Assembly (NCBI RefSeq): GCF_000182925.2
Contig: NC_026501.1
Location: 4,133,917-4,197,916, forward strand
Length of the DNA: 64,000 bases
From: Neurospora crassa OR74A
Lineage: Eukaryota; Ascomycota; Sordariomycetes; Sordariales; Sordariaceae
Direction of reading: 5' to 3'
In this document: positions 9,217 to 21,144 of the stretch, piece after piece
Layout of the letters: every line of letters starts with the position of its first letter
Numbering within the stretch: position 1 is the first letter of the stretch
Translations under genes and position numbers: made by a program
Notes under the pieces: generated by a model
Told to the model about the DNA's origin: nothing
What the model saw: only the letters and a program-made list of their open reading frames with translations
Database searches by the model: none

Positions 9217-11196
9217 TCATCCAAAGATCACCCAACTACCACACTCATCATAGACAACCCGTCCCTCATCCACTGCCTTCCGCATCTCCTCACGGAGGGG
9301 CTCTCTCTCCCCGGTTATAGGATCCCATTCCCATCCTTCACGCATCCTGTTTGTCCAAATTTCGTCAGCAATGAATGATTTCCTGGGAAAGAAGATCAGA
9401 GCAAAAGAGAACGCATTCAAAAACACGTACCACATCCACCGCAAGTACGCTCTCAACTCCTTATCTTGCGGCAGAACCCGCATCCATTCCGGCTGAAACT
9501 CCGGATGACGACCCTTCCCCTTCCAGTCGTCCGCCCGACCGAGTAGCTTATCCCGACAAAATATCCGCCACGAGTCCAGAGCGTATGGACCCTGCGTGAG
9601 ATGGCCGATTTCCCAGGCGCATCCAATGGCATGTTCTTTGGCGAATTTGATGGCGTTGATCCTGTCATCATCATCGTCAAATTCTGCCTGTGACGCTTTT
9701 CCGATATGGAAGTCATCCGGCTCGCCCGTAAATTCCTGTCCCACCTTGACACCCCTCGCATCCCCAGGTCTCGGATAATTCTTCACTCCGTACCTCTTTT
9801 CTTTACACGGTGGACACTCGATGAACATCCGCGCATATTTCTGTATGACAGAGCAACGGTTGACGGATAGCCCCAGTGGGCGAATGAGATTGATGATCTC
9901 AGAGGGATCGGCACTGGCGAGCGCCTCGGGAGTAGGGAAAAGATCCATTAGTTGGCGGAATAGAGGGATGGCCATTGTACCTCGGACTTTAATCAGGAAT
10001 GTCACGGCTATGAGCAGACGGAAGGGGTCGGCTGCTACTTCTTCTTGAATTAATCCGAATCTCGAGGCTGAGATGGGAGCAATGGGGAGGCAAGAGATAC
10101 CGGGTGGGTGTGGATTTCGGGACTTCTTGGTTGGGGATCTGCTCTTGGATGTGGAGGTCTTGCTCTTGGGAGGAGAGGCTTTGCTTGTTGATATCGGCCA
10201 GGGCGGTGGTTCACTGAAAAAGGGCGATTTGTAAGTGCGCTCTCCGGTGATCCTCACGTTAGCTGCTAAAACACATTCGTCAAAACTCGATGTGCCTGCT
10301 ACCGATACATCGCCAAGGGCGACATCGAGGTTTTCGTTAGGGGACGAGTGTGAAGCAAGGCTACGTTGGGGACTCCAGGTGTCGGCGTAGCTTGGTTCAT
10401 CTGGAAACTTCGAGTGTTTGAGCTTCGTTTTATCGGTCAACCTGGATTTCTTCGCTTTCGATTCTCCTTCGCCCTGACTAGGCCCAGCTGAGCGGTGGAC
10501 AACCGACATCACCCGAGTCGGCAATGCCATCTTTCCTTGCTCACTAATCGGTTCGTGGCCGTTCATCGCTTTTCTGACAGCGCCAGAAACACCGGTCTCC
10601 CCCCGACCCCTCGTCACTTGTCTGCTCGTTTTCGCCGGGTCGTCTTGCGCCCAAAAACGCGAGACACCTCTCCCCATCACACCCGTCGTCTTCTTCACCC
10701 TCTTGCCTCCACCTCTTCCCACTTGCGCCGATGAGTTTTCTCCTCCCCCACCTTCCGTGCTCTTCCCCAAGAGACTCCCAGCACAAGTATCCCCGTCAAA
10801 CAAACACCCTTCCTTCCTCCCCGCCATGATCATCCCCAGAAACGGCAACAAACACAGCTCAGGATCACCCATCACGCGATTTTGACCATGATCTTGTTCT
10901 CGCTCCAGCCGCAGAACCCGATAAGCTTGATCCCTCAAGGAATGGGCACAATCCATCATCATTTCCCATTCTTCCATTCCACGCATGAGACTCGGTTCCC
11001 AAAGTTTGCGGACTTCAACTGGTGGGGCGAAACCCGAGGTAAGCAGCGAGGCGAGGTAGTCTCGGTCTTGAGAGGAAGAGGAGAAGTCGACGTTGAAGTC
11101 ATTGAGGATGTCATTGGCGAGGTCTGGTGACATGACATCGTTATATGGGAGGCGAGAGGCCTGTGATTGGGGTGGTGATAGTTTTGATGATGACAT
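9217..11196 (-). CDS. MBD4-type HhH-GPD DNA glycosylase, two exons
   Basis: Model: complement(join(9217..9346,9431..11196)), 631 aa. The N-terminal ~380 residues are low-complexity, Ser/Lys-rich and probably disordered. The catalytic domain starts near residue 385 (DPFRLLIAVTFLIKVRGTMA), followed by the helix-hairpin-helix (LIRPLGLSVNRC) and YALDSWRIFC, in which Asp541 aligns with the catalytic Asp of mammalian MBD4 (family NDSYRIF motif). No catalytic lysine is seen, fitting a monofunctional glycosylase. MBD4 removes T or U from G mismatches created by cytosine/5-methylcytosine deamination; that activity is inferred here. The intron (9347-9430, 84 bp, GTACGT donor, TGCTGAC branch point, ACAG acceptor) joins W to MREGWEWDP, the conserved fungal C-terminus. 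Because it is a multiple of three without a stop, retention would insert 28 residues (a 659-aa form). Confidence 0.85.
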   Translation of the reverse strand: MSSSKLSPPQSQASRLPYNDVMSPDLANDILNDFNVDFSSSSQDRDYLASLLTSGFAPPVEVRKLWEPSLMRGMEEWEMMMDCAHSLRDQAYRVLRLEREQDHGQNRVMGDPELCLLPFLGMIMAGRKEGCLFDGDTCAGSLLGKSTEGGGGENSSAQVGRGGGKRVKKTTGVMGRGVSRFWAQDDPAKTSRQVTRGRGETGVSGAVRKAMNGHEPISEQGKMALPTRVMSVVHRSAGPSQGEGESKAKKSRLTDKTKLKHSKFPDEPSYADTWSPQRSLASHSSPNENLDVALGDVSVAGTSSFDECVLAANVRITGERTYKSPFFSEPPPWPISTSKASPPKSKTSTSKSRSPTKKSRNPHPPGISCLPIAPISASRFGLIQEEVAADPFRLLIAVTFLIKVRGTMAIPLFRQLMDLFPTPEALASADPSEIINLIRPLGLSVNRCSVIQKYARMFIECPPCKEKRYGVKNYPRPGDARGVKVGQEFTGEPDDFHIGKASQAEFDDDDDRINAIKFAKEHAIGCAWEIGHLTQGPYALDSWRIFCRDKLLGRADDWKGKGRHPEFQPEWMRVLPQDKELRAYLRWMWYVFLNAFSFALIFFPRKSFIADEIWTNRMREGWEWDPITGEREPLREEMRKAVDEGRVVYDECGSWVIFG

Positions 11197-11963
11197 TTTG
11201 CTGGTTGTCAGTGGATGGAGAGTTTTGGATTTACATATGTGGTGTCCAGCAATCGTAGAATCAAAATGTGATTGAAAACTTCACGATGAGTTTGGGGTCA
11301 AGATGTTGTTGCTTGTCAGTGAGTGAATCGAAAAGGGAGGGGAGGGGGCCAAGACTTTGTTTGGAAGGCAAATCAAATGCCAAGCCAGGGGCATCCTCTG
11401 TGGCACTTCGTGCTGACATTTACCGTGATTCGGTGAAAGAGAGATTGCCAATCGAGAAATGTCAAGGCTTTCGAAGCTCATACTATATCTCAACTACTCT
11501 CGAAGTTAAAGGCGTACATGATGATGTAGCTGACAGGGAAATGGCCTTTACTCTTTGGCATCCGTTCAAATGCCCATGTCGTAATATCCGTATCCTGATC
11601 CACTCACATGCAAGTTCAGCTTGACCGTCATACCCATACCATCATACCCTGTCAGACACAGGCAATAACGTCTATGTTGTATTTGAGACCAGAAAATTTG
11701 ATTTATACACTCTACGACCATCTTCATGTTCAACCCACACGCCCGCACATCTCCGCATTGCCCAGAGTTACCGATCCCGCCCCTGCCCATTCCTTTTCGT
11801 TTTGCTCTTTCTGACCGATGCGCAAGAGGAACATGGGGGAGCAAAATTTGGGCAGCAATAGTATATGATACATACACAGAAAAAGACAAGGAAAATCACG
11901 CACGTCTCACAACGGTTATTGTGTGAATGTCATGACTTTGCCCTTTGTTGTGGCAATGCTAAA
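11197..11963. other. Intergenic: glycosylase promoter and CYT1 3' flank
   Basis: 767 bp between two minus-strand genes. Open frames here are short and unrecognised. I see no RNA gene or repeat. Confidence 0.4.
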
Positions 11964-13412
11964 TTAGTGGCGGGTGGTGGACTCCTTGGGGGGATCGTAG
12001 ACGATCTTCCTCGACTTGAGCCAAGCCCACTTGTAACGCTTAACATAGACGCTCAAGGCGAAGAGCACAGAGGTGACAACCAGAACCTTCATACCCATGC
12101 GCTTGCGGTCGTCCATCTCGGGCTCAGCAGCCCAGTTGAGGAACTCAACAACATCCTTGGCCATCTGGGAGGTGGAGGCGGGGGTGCCATCCTCGTAGTC
12201 GACGAGGCCGTCGTAGAGGACACGGGCCATGGCGATACCGGTACCGGGGAAGTAGGGGTTGAAGTTAAGGCCGGCGCCAACGGAAGCGCCAGCGGGAGGC
12301 TCATCGGGATAGCCGGTAAGGAGGGAGAAGATGTAGTCGCAGCCACCGTGGCGGGCCTTGACGATCAAGCTGAGATCGGGAGGAAGGGCACCGTTGTTGG
12401 CGAAACGGGCGGCCTCATCGTTCTTGTAGGGATCGGGGAGGTAGTCGGAAAGCTTGCCGGGGCGCTTCTCGATCTCGCCCTGGTCGTTGGGCTCGGTGTC
12501 GTACTCGTTCTCTTCGGCAAGAGCCTTGGCCTCATCGACGGTCAAGATGGTGCCGACAAGAGCGCGGTAGGGGACTCTGCTGAGAGAGTGGCACGAGGCG
12601 CAGACCTCACGGTACACCTGGAAACCTCTGCGAAGACTGCAGTCGGGCAAAAACAAAGTCGTGAGCCAGATAGTCATTTTGGATTGGAGGCGCGGCCTCG
12701 AATGGGCTGGATAGGAGTGGTTGCTTACGCTTGGTGATCAAAGGTCTTGAGCCACTGTTCGTGGACCCAGGGGTACTTGGTAGCATGGAGACTGCGTCAA
12801 CGGTAAGCTTCGAGTCACTCCATGCCCAGATTCATGCCTATAGTCGAGCTCGGTCGTATATGCCTCAGAACCCATGAGGCAGACCTCGGTCCAGCGGCTA
12901 GAGCGGGGCGGATGGTCGGATCGATCGTAGGGGACTCACCCTTCCTCAGCCGGAGTCATGGCGGAAGCGAATCCATAGAGATGGTAGTACCAGGCGATCG
13001 AGCCGGCGGCGACGGCGGTGGCAGCGGCGGCAGCAATGTTCAGGCGGAGGGGAGACTCGGCAGCGGCGCCGGAGCTCTGGGTGGAAGCCGAACGCTGCCG
13101 GGCACGTCCGTTAGCTTTCCTCGAGGAGCGCGAGAGTGTGAAGGAGACAAGACAGGATGGCTCGGCCGGGGCGGGGATGGTCGGGCAACTGGGCCCCGGA
13201 CCGGGAGCTCGCAGTAGGTTGACGGTAGCTCAAGCCGGCCCAGACCCAGCCATTCGAGTGGCGATGCGGCCGAGATCTGTTGTTTGGAGGGGCAGAGAGA
13301 CGAGGACGAAAGAGTTGTCGAAGCAATCGAGACGAACCTTGGCAAATTTGAAGGCGCCATTTTTCGCGCTGGCAAAGGTGCGCGTCGAGCGCAGGCAGGT
13401 CCTCGCCAGCAT
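11964..13412 (-). CDS. CYT1: Cytochrome c1 of respiratory complex III, four exons
   Basis: Model: complement(join(11964..12636,12729..12791,12940..13094,13338..13412)), 321 aa. Exon 1 encodes a basic mitochondrial presequence ([19 protein letters not shown]) and ends phase 0 at a GTTCGT donor; the 243-bp intron has a GCTAAC branch point. Exon 2 carries the alanine-rich hydrophobic sorting segment ([17 protein letters not shown]) of a bipartite presequence, then AMTPAEEG. The last exon has the covalent haem motif CASCH, the PPDLS segment, the [12 protein letters not shown] region with the axial Met, and a C-terminal inner-membrane anchor ([22 protein letters not shown]). Cytochrome c1 passes electrons from the Rieske protein to cytochrome c in the intermembrane space. 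A palindromic CCAAT pair lies ~215 bp upstream. The long + strand frame across this gene is its antisense shadow. Confidence 0.96.
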
Positions 13413-13625
13413 GGTGGGCAAGCTGAGCGAAGCTTTAGGAAAGTATCGCGGGTTCGGGGGACAAGGCCAATTGGGTTGGCAATGTCGGTGACAGTATCAG
13501 GTCTGGCGGGCGGGAGGTCGAGCAGGTCCGTCCAGGTGCAAGGTCGGTCGATTCCCTTCACGTAGCGTCGTAGGTAGGACCGTAGGTTTCTTGAATTTCG
13601 GGAATCTTAGGAACACTCGCCATCT

Positions 13626-13642
13626 GATTGGCTGGGCCAATC
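13626..13642. promoter_or_regulatory. Palindromic CCAAT pair upstream of CYT1
   Basis: Two CCAAT boxes face each other as GATTGGC-TGG-GCCAATC, a perfect 7-bp inverted repeat with a 3-bp spacer, 214 bp upstream of the CYT1 start codon. CCAAT is bound by the Hap2/3/5 (CBF/NF-Y) complex, a known activator of respiratory-chain genes in fungi. Binding at this site is inference. Confidence 0.55.
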
Positions 13643-13849
13643 ACCGTGCAGCCTTTCGAGCTTTTACACTTCCCCTCGGCCCCGGCCGATGGATTTTCCG
13701 CACTAATTTACCTCATTCTGCCCGCGGGCCTCAGCGCTTTTTGAGACTACCTTGCTCAGTAAGGTAGACACCTCAGCGAGCCCAATCCCGACCTGCAAGT
13801 GGAAGTTTCACAAGCGACTAATCCAACTGGGCACAGCTGGGAGCTGGGC

Positions 13850-13891
13850 ATCAGGATCAGGATCAGCATCAGTATCAGCATCAGCATCAGC
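13850..13891. repeat. Imperfect ATCAGN hexanucleotide microsatellite
   Basis: About seven tandem copies of ATCAG plus one variable base (G, C or T), 438 bp or more upstream of CYT1. On the minus strand it would encode alternating Asp/Ala or Asp/Pro, but no gene is supported there. Confidence 0.85.
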
Positions 13892-14461
13892 CAGCATCGC
13901 CCCATGGAAATCATAAATGTCCAAGCTCTCGCTGCCCGCGGTCCGCCCCTTCTGTCTTTTCAGCTCACACGGCGACCCAGCGTGACCGGACCTAGCCGAG
14001 GAAAAGCTGCCAAGGAAAGCCAGGTTTGAAGCTATACACCACACATACATACCTATGCCGTGGCCCCGTAATCGCAGGTGAAGCTCAGATTTGGTCACCA
14101 CGGCTATCACGCTTCACACCAACACATCACCACAATTGCATCCCCAAAAAAAAAGGCAACGCAAAACTGTAGTCGAACATGGACGATCCTAGAGATTATC
14201 ATCGAAAGAAATCCAAGGTAATTGTTTCGTTTTGAGATCCAGACCCGCTCCATCTTTTACCATCTTCTATTGTCTCGACGGCCATTTCCCAAGATGCATT
14301 AATACACGCTCTTTATCAAAACACACCACATGCAGAAATGTCAGCTTTTGTGTTCCCATCCCCGCGCCAGCATATATTCGGCATCCCTCACTTAGGGTTC
14401 GTGAACCCCTATCAAATGACCCATAAACCATAAAGCAAACAAGACCAGGAATTGGCATGAC

Positions 14462-17388
<2,927 letters not shown>

Positions 17389-18265
17389 TCACTCGTCTTT
17401 GAGAGGGCGCAGAGCATCTTTCTTGAACTTCTCGATGCCGTTGATCTTGCCATAAACCCACTTCAAAGCCATTGTGCTACCTGTCATCAACAGCGCCGAA
17501 AAGGTGAACAGCAAGACTCGTTGCCAGGTGTTGAGGATATCGAAAATCGGGTACGGATACCTGACAAAACAGTTAGACATTTTGGTAAATCTCGAGGGTG
17601 TCGGAATTGTGTGCGGTTTTACCGCCTGGTCTTTGCTTTGTGTCCGTCGTTCTTACCATCCGTTCTTAGAAAAGCAGAGTTCCACCCAGCCCCAGTAAAT
17701 AAATGCTATGGTCGTACTGATAGTCATAGCACCATATCCCTTGACCGTCCAAGGGGGGCTCAGGAACATCAAGTCCAGCGTCAGCATGATAGCCGGCATG
17801 GCATGGAATCCTCTGTTGGGGTTTTGTTAGCCACAGCACCACTTGCACCAGTCAGACATACAGCAGATAGGCTACAGTAAGTTTTTCGTACACATCTGGG
17901 AGAACGGGAATGGCCATATCGGGCGGCACAACCAGGTTCTTATTAATTGCACAAATGCCCCAGTAAAGGGTGCTTATGAGCACGGCCAAGGGCGCAGAAC
18001 AGACCGAGAGGACATTCTTGATTCTGAACAGGCTCGGGCTCAAGATCAGATCCGCAAGCAAGGCAACTGCAAACGTGGCAAGTGCTAAACCCAGGCCAAT
18101 AATGGTTAGGAACTTGAAAGCTCCTCCGAATCCCAGATGAAGTTCCCGCGGAAACAAGTGCAGGTAGCTGAAGCTCGCCATGAAAGACACCATGCCCAGC
18201 ATATGTATCAGGGCGGAAAGGCCCCGCGATGGAGAAGCGACACGCTGCAAGGGATGCATTGTCAT
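17389..18265 (-). CDS. FAR-17a/AIG1-like integral membrane protein, three exons
   Basis: Model: complement(join(17389..17560,17657..17812,17892..18265)), 233 aa. Donors are GTACGA and GTAAGA, acceptors AACAG and GTCAG, with a GGCTAAC branch point in the first intron; phases agree. The start MTMHPLQRVASPSRG matches fungal family N-termini. About six hydrophobic segments are visible, e.g. LSALIHMLGMVSFMASFSYL, FLTIIGLGLALATFAVALLA, APLAVLISTLYWGI, AMPAIMLTLDLMFLSPPW, TISTTIAFIYWGWVEL and LLFTFSALLMTGSTMAL, plus the KNGWYPYPIFDIL motif. Animal members (AIG1, ADTRP) hydrolyse fatty-acid esters of hydroxy fatty acids; whether the fungal branch does so is unknown. The tail is charged (KINGIEKFKKDALRPLKDE). 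It is divergent from the cyclophilin gene with a 585-bp shared promoter. Confidence 0.87.
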
Positions 18266-18850
18266 GGTTGCGGGCGCAATGGCGAACAGAATATGGGTGG
18301 TGGTAAAACGAAGAATTAGTAAAGAGCGAGTGTAATTTGCGATCGATGTTTGAAGGACGTCTTGAGCGAAAAACAAAGTGTAACTGTTCAAGAAAAGAGA
18401 TAGAAGACAGGCCTCAGATTCGGAAAAACGAATGGGAACGAAAACGCAGAAAACCTGCTTTCACGTGCTAGGTAAGGCGATCGATGACCGATCGTGCCGG
18501 TCTCATGCACTCACTACTAGCTTTCGACGTTTTCAATTGTATTTGGCTCACCTACCCTGGAGATTTCAATCAGTCTCTCCACTTTGGACCTCCCACCGGG
18601 AGCCGTCGCAGGACACGCAGGAACCGCCGATCTGCGCCCAGATAGTGTACCGCAGTATGGTGTGGTCCATGTCGCGACAGCATCCCGTCCCATCTAATCT
18701 TCACGCCTCTTCGCACAACGACCACATCCACCATCATATTCAGGCGCAATAATCTACCGAGTCTCTTCATGATATTCCGCACCCAAACTCAAACCGCTCC
18801 GGTATTCGATCGAAGTCTTCCCACAAGAACTCTGTCGCCCAAGAGTCAAG
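18266..18850. other. Divergent promoter between FAR-17a-like and WD-cyclophilin genes
   Basis: 585 bp serving both genes. The minus frame stays open upstream of the FAR-17a-like ATG to 18391 but contains no earlier ATG, so it is leader sequence. No specific site identified. Confidence 0.5.
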
Positions 18851-20901
18851 ATGGAATCGAATAAACTGGAAAATGACGTCAAGTCGAGCAAGCGCACGCA
18901 TGAAGAATTCACAGAGGGCGTTGCACAGGACGTTTCTGGAGATGGTAAGTGATGTTCACCTTTTTCCGTCACCCGAATTGCCCCTCGCAACCATCCTGGA
19001 TCCCAGGAGCTGACAACGGCACATTGCCATGCAGATAGCTCCTCCGACGATGATATGGGCCCCCAGCTGCCCTCGGCCGAGGCGCCCAAGAAGAAGCGCC
19101 GCGTTCTTCCCTACGAGAAGCTGTACTTAAAGGCCATGCCCAAGTCCGCCCGATATTCCAAGTCCTTGATGCACAAGGAACAATTGACGTTCCTCACCAT
19201 GACACCCATCACCGACTTCTTGATCACCACTTCGATAGACGGCGTTGTCAAGTTTTGGAAGAAGGTCACCGGAGAACTCGAGTTCGTCAAGGAATACAAG
19301 GCTCATCTCGGCGAAGTCAAGTCTGTTTCTGTGAGTCAAGATGGCCGCAGCTTTGCTACAGCCGGTGCCGACAAGACCATCAAGCTGTTCGACGTCAATG
19401 CCTTCGATCTTCTCGCCGTTCTTCAACTCGACTACGTACCAGCATGTGTCTGCTGGGTGCACCGAAAGGGTGCCCCTTTGCCCATCCTAGCAGTTTCCGA
19501 GGAGGAAAAGCCCGTCATTCATCTTTATGACGGACGTGGTCAGCAAGAAGAGCCTTTCCATACCATCAGTGGATTACACCGGAGTCCAGTAGGAATCATG
19601 GCTTTCAACGACAGATTTGACTGCGTGGTATCGGCGGATGACGGCGGCATGGTGGAATATTGGCAGCCGAGTGGCTCCTACGGAAAACCCGAATCGGTTT
19701 TCAGGTTCAAGAGCGCCACAAATCTGTTCGAGTTCAAGAAGGCAAAGGCTGTACCAACCTCCCTCGCACTGTCTCCTGACGGCAGCCGATTTGTCACTGT
19801 CTCTTTCCCAGATCGGAAGATCCGCATCTTCGACTTTGCTTCCGGGAAACTACAACGCACATACGACGAATCTCTCAAGGTCGTGGAGGAAATGCAGCAG
19901 GCTGGTACTGCACTACAGAAGCTCGACGCCGTAGAATTCGGCCGCCGCATCGCGCAAGAAAGGGAAATTGAGTCGCCGGCACTACGGAATAAGTTCAATG
20001 TAGTCTTTGACGAATCAGGACACTTCATCCTTTACGGCTCCTACCTGGGTATCAAAGTTCTCAATACCTACACCAATCAGGTCGCTAAGGTATATGGCAA
20101 GGAGGAAGGATTCAGGCCCCTTTCTCTGGCCATTTACCAAGGTCAGCCTCAGAAAAAGGGCGTGACAACAGTCGCCATGGCCGCATCTGCCAATCCACTT
20201 CTACAGGAATCGGAAACAAGAGACCCAATGCTGATAGCGACCGGCGTGGGCAAGGTACGCTTCTACATGTTTACGAATGATGAAGAAATCTCCAAGTCGA
20301 CCAGAGACGTCCAGAACGAGAAACCAACCGTGTTGGGAGGGCCAAAGAAGGTAGAACAGAAGAAGGCGGCCGAGACAGGGACGTCAGCCGTTATTCATAC
20401 CACCTACGGCGACATTCACATCAGGCTTTTCCCGGATGCCGCTCCCAAGGCTGTGGAAAACTTTGTTACGCATGCCAAACGTGGTTATTACAACAACACC
20501 ATCTTTCACCGTGTGATACGGAAGTTCATGATTCAAGGTGGCGACCCTCTCGGCGACGGAACAGGCGGCGAGAGTATATGGGGCAAGGAGTTTGAGGACG
20601 AATTTAGCAGCTTGAAGCACGACAAACCTTATACAGTCAGCATGGCGAATGCTGGTCCCAATACTAACGGGAGTCAGTTCTTCATTACGACAGAAAAAAC
20701 GGTAAGCCAACCAAGCTCAGATGCTCCCATACCGGTAGGACTCAATACTAACTTGGAGAACAGCCATGGCTTGACAACAAGCACACAATCTTTGGTCGCG
20801 GTGTCCAAGGTTTGGATGTCATTCATCGCATCGAGAACGTCAAGACACACAAGGACAAGCCAGTGGAGGATATCAAGATTCTTAACATAGACATCATGTA
20901 A
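18851..20901 (+). CDS. WD40-repeat cyclophilin (PPWD1 type peptidyl-prolyl isomerase), three exons
   Basis: Model: join(18851..18944,19035..20701,20764..20901), 632 aa. Exon 1 adds [20 protein letters not shown] before the acidic [13 protein letters not shown] stretch; the last 62-bp intron restores [17 protein letters not shown] and the true end LNIDIM. Residues ~70-400 form WD repeats (e.g. [34 protein letters not shown]). Residues ~480-632 are a cyclophilin domain with the catalytic Arg in [15 protein letters not shown], the QFFIT segment and the Trp of TPWLDNKH linked to cyclosporin A binding; it looks catalytically intact. PPWD1 orthologues are nuclear and associate with late spliceosomes; this role is inferred. 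The unspliced frame would end 3 residues later than the intron donor would allow, with a nonsense tail, which supports the intron. Confidence 0.93.
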
Positions 20902-21144
20902 TGTCTAGCGTAATACCCTACATTGCCATTATGACATTCAATCATTCATTAGTTGCGAAAATTCTATTGCATTCAACCTTGCAAGGCTTTAATAGCATCG
21001 CTAATTCCATGGTACTTTCCGCCCAGCCTCATCGGATATCATTTAATCTGACTTTCGCTTAGTTTCCTTTTCGTGTTTTGTTCCTTCCCAACCTCTACTT
21101 TGCCCAACTGCGCGGGTGCCTTTGTATGAGGCTTCTTGCTGGCT
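20902..21144. other. Convergent 3' region
   Basis: 243 bp between the stops of the WD-cyclophilin (+) and the ABC transporter (-). T-rich toward the transporter; no gene seen. Confidence 0.4.

Larger units (their letters stand above)
13413..14461. other. Intergenic: CYT1 promoter and DAHP synthase 3' flank
   Basis: 1.05 kb between two minus-strand genes. It contains the CCAAT palindrome described separately and a short imperfect hexanucleotide array. The open frames at 13799-14110 on both strands are the two translations of that array. No further gene recognised. Confidence 0.45.

Noticed and set aside
8780-9253. 157-codon + strand frame with plausible ATG
   Set aside because: Overlaps the CVNH-like start on the other strand, lacks a domain and splice signals.
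11865-12737. 290-codon + strand open frame
   Set aside because: It is the antisense of cytochrome c1 (Gly/Val-rich mirror of its codons) and has no family resemblance.
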